Source: Bifidobacterium breve
GTDB taxonomy: Bacteria; Actinomycetota; Actinomycetes; Mycobacteriales; Mycobacteriaceae
NCBI GenBank assembly: GCA_945882475.1
Contig: CAMCWJ010000080.1
Span: 1 to 10,312 of the forward strand
DNA length: 10,312 nt
Direction of reading: 5' to 3'
In this document: piece after piece, positions 8,005-10,312 of the stretch
Layout of the letters: every line of letters begins with the position of its first letter
Position numbering within the stretch: the first letter of the stretch is position 1
Made by a program: the position numbers and the translations under genes
Notes under the pieces: generated by a model
Seen by the model: the letters and a program-made list of their open reading frames with translations, nothing else
Told to the model about the DNA's origin: nothing
Databases searched by the model: none

Positions 8005-8076
8005 CGGTCAGGCTTACCACGCCGTCCGGCGGCGACCGGCCGGGTGGGGCTGGCGTCGAGGGACGATGATCGACCG
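8005..8076. promoter_or_regulatory. Divergent intergenic region, rarA / SDR
   Basis: These 72 bases must carry the promoters for rarA (leftward) and the SDR gene (rightward) if each has its own. The sequence is GC-rich. TAAGCC on the minus strand, close to the rarA GTG, is the only TANNNT-like stretch, and it would give an almost leaderless mRNA. On the plus strand GAGGGA (8058-8063) lies about 13 bases before the SDR ATG, which is longer than ideal. The assignment rests mainly on gene orientation. Confidence 0.3.
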
Positions 8077-8886
8077 ATGCCTTACGCGAAATACGGCCCG
8101 TGGGCGGTGATCGCGGGTGGTTCGGAGGGCGTCGGTGCCGAGTTCGCCCATCTGCTCGCCGGCTCTGGTGTGAATCTGGTTCTGTTGGCGCGCAAGCCCG
8201 ATCCACTCGAGGCGACCGCGCGCCGGTGCCGCGAACTCGGCGTAGACGTGCGCACGCTGTCCGTCGATCTCACCGATCCCGCCGCGGTCGACACGGTCAC
8301 CACGCTGACGGCCGACCTCGACGTAGGTCTGCTGATCTACAACGCCGGCGCAAACACCTGCAGCGCGGAATTCCTCGATGCCGATCTCACTGACTTCGGC
8401 CAGGTCATCGAACTGAACATCACCACGATGATGGCCCTGGTGCAGCACTACGGCCGGTCGATGCGGGCCCGGCGCCGCGGGGCAATTCTGCTGGTCGGCT
8501 CGATGGCGGGATATCTCGGCTCCGCGCGGCACACCGTCTATGCCGGGGCGAAGGCCTTCGCCAGGGTCTTCGCCGAGGGCCTGTGGCTGGAACTCCGGGA
8601 GTTCAACGTTGAAGTGGTGGAACTCGTCCTCGGCGTCACCAGGACCCCGGCGATGCAACGCCTCGGACTGAACTTCGCCGTTCCCGGCCTGCGGGTCGCA
8701 GACCCGGCCGATGTGGCGCGGGAAGGCCTGGACAACCCTGCCAATGGCCCGGTGCACGTCGCCGGTGGCAATGATGCCGACGTGGCCCGGCGCAGCGATC
8801 CCGACCGGGCCCGGGTGGTGGCGGGCGCCCACCGGGCGATGCGACGCCTCCTCGACGGGGACTCCTCGCCGGGTACCGCAGAGTGA
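8077..8886 (+). CDS. Short-chain dehydrogenase/reductase (classical SDR), substrate unknown
   Basis: This 269-residue NAD(P)-dependent oxidoreductase has the classical SDR motif order. The cofactor loop is GGSEGVG (14-20), with Gly where TGxxxGIG members have Thr. VDLTD (63-67) has the Asp that contacts the adenine ring. NAG is at 89-91 and the structural Asn at 114. The catalytic set is Ser142, Tyr155 and Lys159 in the YxxxK pattern (YAGAK). The segment after Lys159 (about 160-235) is the variable substrate domain. A charged Arg/Asp tail (235-269) follows. ATG 8077 places the Rossmann strand immediately after MPYAKYGPWAVI; earlier in-frame codons run into antisense rarA sequence and are not supported. 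It stands alone on the plus strand, divergent from rarA and 277 bases before the repeat-protein gene. Substrate and pathway cannot be read from the sequence. Confidence 0.9.
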   Translation: MPYAKYGPWAVIAGGSEGVGAEFAHLLAGSGVNLVLLARKPDPLEATARRCRELGVDVRTLSVDLTDPAAVDTVTTLTADLDVGLLIYNAGANTCSAEFLDADLTDFGQVIELNITTMMALVQHYGRSMRARRRGAILLVGSMAGYLGSARHTVYAGAKAFARVFAEGLWLELREFNVEVVELVLGVTRTPAMQRLGLNFAVPGLRVADPADVAREGLDNPANGPVHVAGGNDADVARRSDPDRARVVAGAHRAMRRLLDGDSSPGTAE

Positions 8887-8923
8887 CGCGGCGCGATGAC
8901 GGCCGAGGGCCCGTACCCGGTGA
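8866..8923 (+). terminator. Stem-loop spanning the SDR stop codon, possible U-less terminator
   Basis: An eight-base perfect inverted repeat, CCGGGTAC (8869-8876) with GTACCCGG (8913-8920), extends outward by one G-U and two Watson-Crick pairs to 8866 and 8923. The 36-base interior contains the SDR stop (8884-8886) and a small nested GGCC-GAG-GGCC hairpin (8901-8911). No U-tract follows. Such U-less stems are often proposed as mycobacterial terminators, but whether this one stops transcription cannot be seen. Confidence 0.4.
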
Positions 8924-8960
8924 ACGCAGCACATCATGAAAGAAAACTTTGGTCAAAACC

Positions 8961-8990
8961 TTGCACGGCAAAGAATCATGTGACTAATTT
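8961..8990 (+). promoter_or_regulatory. Possible sigma-A-type promoter for the repeat-protein gene
   Basis: The 8941-9000 stretch is about 38% GC, far below its surroundings. TTGCAC (8961-8966) and TAATTT (8985-8990) could be the -35 and -10, with an 18-base spacer; TAATTT fits the mycobacterial TANNNT pattern. Transcription would begin near 8997-9000 and give a leader of about 165 bases, which fits the folded element starting at 9015. The -35 match is weak. An alternative -35 is TTGGTC (8949-8954). Confidence 0.4.
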
Positions 8991-9014
8991 GGTGAACCTA
9001 ACCGGAATACGAAA

Positions 9015-9147
9015 ACGACCTGGCTCTCTCCCGATCGCTGCATGAACCTGCAGGGGTAATCCCGCGAGTGCAATTTCAGCAACGAAAGTGAATCAGCTGC
9101 GTGCAGTCCACATTGTTTGGTAACTTCACGCCGCCCGGCCAGGACGT
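9015..9147 (+). promoter_or_regulatory. Structured 5' leader, candidate riboswitch (ydaO/c-di-AMP-like)
   Basis: A long-range stem closes this leader. ACG-A-CCTGGC (9015-9024) pairs with GCCAGG-A-CGT (9138-9147): nine pairs with one A-A mismatch, ending four bases before the Shine-Dalgarno. Inside, TCGC/GCGA (9035-9038 with 9064-9067) encloses hairpins TGCA-loop-TGCA (9039-9052) and GGG-TAAT-CCC (9054-9063). GAACC (9045-9049... within the first loop) followed by GGGGTAATCC, and GGTAACTTC (9119-9127) near the 3' stem, recall conserved pieces of the ydaO class (GRACC, GGGGUNAAUC, AGCUAACU). The distance from the 5' stem to GAACC equals that in the Thermoanaerobacter example as I remember it. 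The typical GCCGAAUCC start is poorly matched, so the class is a hypothesis; a folded leader is better supported than its ligand. Confidence 0.42.
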
Positions 9148-9150
9148 GCG

Positions 9151-9156
9151 AAAGGG
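9151..9156 (+). promoter_or_regulatory. Ribosome binding site deciding the GTG 9164 start
   Basis: AAAGGG lies seven bases before GTG 9164 and just past the closing stem of the folded leader. It is the best Shine-Dalgarno for any plus-strand gene in the window. It fixes the start of the repeat protein at MADKIPNQP, since no in-frame ATG exists nearby. Its closeness to the stem at 9138-9147 would let leader folding influence initiation. Confidence 0.75.
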
Positions 9157-9163
9157 AAAACCT

Positions 9164-10312
9164 GTGGCTGACAAGATCCCCAACCAACCCATCAACATCG
9201 TTGACAACGTCGTCAACAAGCCGTACACCGTCCAACGCCTGGTCGAACGGCCCGTTGAGCGGATCGTCGACAAGGCCGTCACCGTCGAGCGGGTGATCGA
9301 GCGACTGGTGGTCGATACCGTCGACAAGATCGTCGACAAGCCGGCCCAGGTGTCTCGATTGGTCGAGCGCCCGGTCGTGACCGTGGTCGACCAGGTCGTC
9401 GACAAGCCGGTCAAGGTCGCCCGCCAGCTGGAGCGCCCGGTCGTCACCGTTGAGGACCAGGTCGTCGACAAGCCGGTAAAGATCTCGCGTCAGCTGGAGC
9501 GCCCGGTCGTCACCGTCGAGGACAACATCGTCGAAAAGCCCGTCAAGGTCTCCCGCCTGCTGGAGCGCCCGGTCGTCACCGTCGAGGACACCATCGTCGA
9601 CAAGCCCGTCAAGGTCAGCCGGCTCATCGAGCGCCCGACCGTGACCGTGGTCGACGAGATCATCGACAAGCCGATCAAGATCAGCCGGGCCATCGAGCGC
9701 CCGACGGTCACGGTGCAGGACACCATCACCGACAAGCCGGTTCAGATCCAGCGGCTCGTCGAGCGGCCCGTGGTCAACATCATCGACAAGATCACCGATA
9801 AGCCGGTCGAGATCCAGCGGCTCGTCGAGAAGCTGGTCGTCTCGATCGTCGACAAGGTGCAGGAGCGTCCCGCCCAGATCCAGCGACTGGTCGAAAACCT
9901 GATCGTCGAGATCCGCGACAACGTCGTTGACAAGCCGGTCACCGTGCAGCGGCTCATCGAGCAGCCGGTGGTGACCATCGTCGACAAGGTCATCGAGGTG
10001 CCGGTGGAGCGCATCGTCGAGCGGGTCGTCGAGAAGCCGGTCGACAAGATCATCACCAAGGTGGTCGAGAAGCCGGTCGAGAAGATCGTCGAGAAGATCA
10101 TCGAGATCCCGGTCGAGAAGATCGTCTACAAGACCGTTGAGAAGCCGGTCGAGCGGATCGTCGAGATCACGGTCGAGAAGCCGGTTGTCAAGGTGGTCGA
10201 GAAGATCGTCGAGGTCAACGTCGAGAACATCGTCGAGCGCATCGTCGAGAAGCCCGTCGACCGCATCGTCGAGAAGATCGTCGAGAAGCCCAACATCATC
10301 GAGCGCATCGTC
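9164..10312 (+). CDS. Val/Glu/Lys/Pro repeat protein, unknown function (open at right window edge)
   Basis: I do not recognise this as a named gene. The visible 383 codons are almost entirely tandem repeats. A degenerate N-terminus (MADKIPNQPINIVDN...) is followed by 22-residue units of the type RLVERPVVTVxDxIVDKPVKVS. From about residue 280 on, 12-residue units PVEKIVEKxVEK run to the edge. Val, Ile, Glu, Asp, Lys, Arg and Pro dominate. I find no Gly, Phe, Trp, His or Cys, no Met after the start, and only two Tyr. There is no signal peptide or membrane span in this part, so it is probably cytosolic unless the unseen C-terminus says otherwise. Prolines every 10-12 residues argue against a continuous coiled coil. 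The alternating hydrophobic pattern suits short beta strands or a regular filament. The style resembles alveolin and articulin repeats of eukaryotic cytoskeletons, probably by convergence. Codon use (GTC, ATC, GAG, AAG) is strongly biased. A folded leader precedes it. Confidence 0.85.
   Translation, partial: MADKIPNQPINIVDNVVNKPYTVQRLVERPVERIVDKAVTVERVIERLVVDTVDKIVDKPAQVSRLVERPVVTVVDQVVDKPVKVARQLERPVVTVEDQVVDKPVKISRQLERPVVTVEDNIVEKPVKVSRLLERPVVTVEDTIVDKPVKVSRLIERPTVTVVDEIIDKPIKISRAIERPTVTVQDTITDKPVQIQRLVERPVVNIIDKITDKPVEIQRLVEKLVVSIVDKVQERPAQIQRLVENLIVEIRDNVVDKPVTVQRLIEQPVVTIVDKVIEVPVERIVERVVEKPVDKIITKVVEKPVEKIVEKIIEIPVEKIVYKTVEKPVERIVEITVEKPVVKVVEKIVEVNVENIVERIVEKPVDRIVEKIVEKPNIIERIV
9290..10000 (+). 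repeat. 66-bp coding tandem repeat (22-residue units), ten full copies plus a part copy
   Basis: Units begin at the Arg codon at 9290, 9356, 9422, 9488, 9554, 9620, 9686, 9752, 9818, 9884 and 9950. The conserved Glu codon recurs exactly every 66 bases from 9299 to 9959 with no indel. Each unit has two P sites, spaced 12 and then 10 residues apart (ERP then DKP). Copies at 9422-9619 are most alike (gagcgcccggtcgtcaccgt is shared by three of them). Outer copies are more diverged, as expected when expansion occurred in the middle. Confidence 0.93.
10001..10312 (+). repeat. 36-bp coding tandem repeat (12-residue units), nine visible, continues past edge
   Basis: The Pro codon of each PVEKIVEKxVEK unit falls at 10001, 10037, 10073, 10109, 10145, 10181, 10253 and 10289. 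At 10217 the same register holds Asn in place of Pro. Spacing is an exact 36 bases throughout, and the last unit is cut by the window edge. This is the longer half of the 22-residue unit repeated without the 10-residue half, so the two arrays share one ancestor module. Confidence 0.92.

Noticed and set aside
7495..8076. N-terminal extension of the SDR by 194 codons
   Set aside because: The extension is antisense to rarA and has no SDR-like sequence. ATG 8077 gives the normal N-terminus just before the Rossmann strand.
8887..9163. Small hidden gene or tRNA in the gap before the repeat protein
   Set aside because: I find no reading frame with a start, ribosome site and sensible composition, and no cloverleaf with a TTCRA-type arm; the content is better explained by promoter and leader.
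9076..10308. A series of long minus-strand open frames across the repeat region, rich in Ser, Thr and Leu
   Set aside because: They are complements of a repetitive plus-strand frame with strong codon bias (GTC, ATC, GAG, AAG). They lack ribosome binding sites and homology-like motifs, and they break at unit changes. The plus frame has the Shine-Dalgarno and the exact register.
9290..10312. CRISPR array
   Set aside because: The repeats are contiguous coding units of 66 and 36 bases with no unique spacers, and the divergence between copies is mostly at third positions and conservative codons.
9164..10312. Continuous coiled coil such as a DivIVA- or PspA-like protein
   Set aside because: Charged and hydrophobic residues are abundant, but Pro recurs every 10-12 residues and Leu and Ala are scarce, which is incompatible with long heptad helices.

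Overview
The window is GC-rich DNA that looks like a non-tuberculous, probably fast-growing mycobacterium (Mycolicibacterium type). The basis is the codon use, the frequent GTG starts, and the minus-strand order rarA - alaS - ruvX - mltG - aroE - prepilin peptidase - aroC. That order recalls the Rv2559c-Rv2551c/aroF neighbourhood of M. tuberculosis. The assignment to genus is inference from gene content and memory, not from a search.

Region 1-8004 (minus strand) is a conserved housekeeping block. From upstream to downstream it encodes RarA/MgsA (replication-fork AAA+ ATPase), alanyl-tRNA synthetase, RuvX/YqgF (Holliday-junction/RNA nuclease fold), MltG (endolytic murein transglycosylase), AroE (shikimate dehydrogenase), a minimal A24 prepilin peptidase, and the N-terminal 246 codons of AroC (chorismate synthase, cut by the left edge). 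From alaS to the peptidase the genes are separated by 9 bases or fewer or overlap by 4, so they are probably one transcript. It mixes translation, DNA repair, peptidoglycan and aromatic biosynthesis. Gaps of 118 bases before alaS and 61 bases before aroC are the only places in the block with room for extra promoters.

Region 8077-8886 (plus strand) is one classical short-chain dehydrogenase/reductase, divergent from rarA. A long imperfect stem-loop spans its stop codon.

Region 8887-10312 (plus strand) is the accessory and most unusual part. An AT-rich promoter-like stretch is followed by a leader of about 150-165 bases with a long-range closing stem (9015-9024 with 9138-9147). Inside it are GAACC and GGGGTAATCC segments reminiscent of the ydaO/c-di-AMP riboswitch class. 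A good Shine-Dalgarno then leads into a 383-codon reading frame that is still open at the right edge. This protein is almost wholly repeats: 22-residue units (66 bp) change near 10000 into 12-residue units (36 bp) of the type PVEKIVEKxVEK. It has no Gly, Phe, Trp, His or Cys, and no signal peptide or membrane segment in the visible part. It resembles in style the Val/Glu/Lys/Pro repeats of eukaryotic alveolins and articulins. I propose it as a candidate filament or scaffold protein, possibly under second-messenger control; both the function and the ligand are inference.
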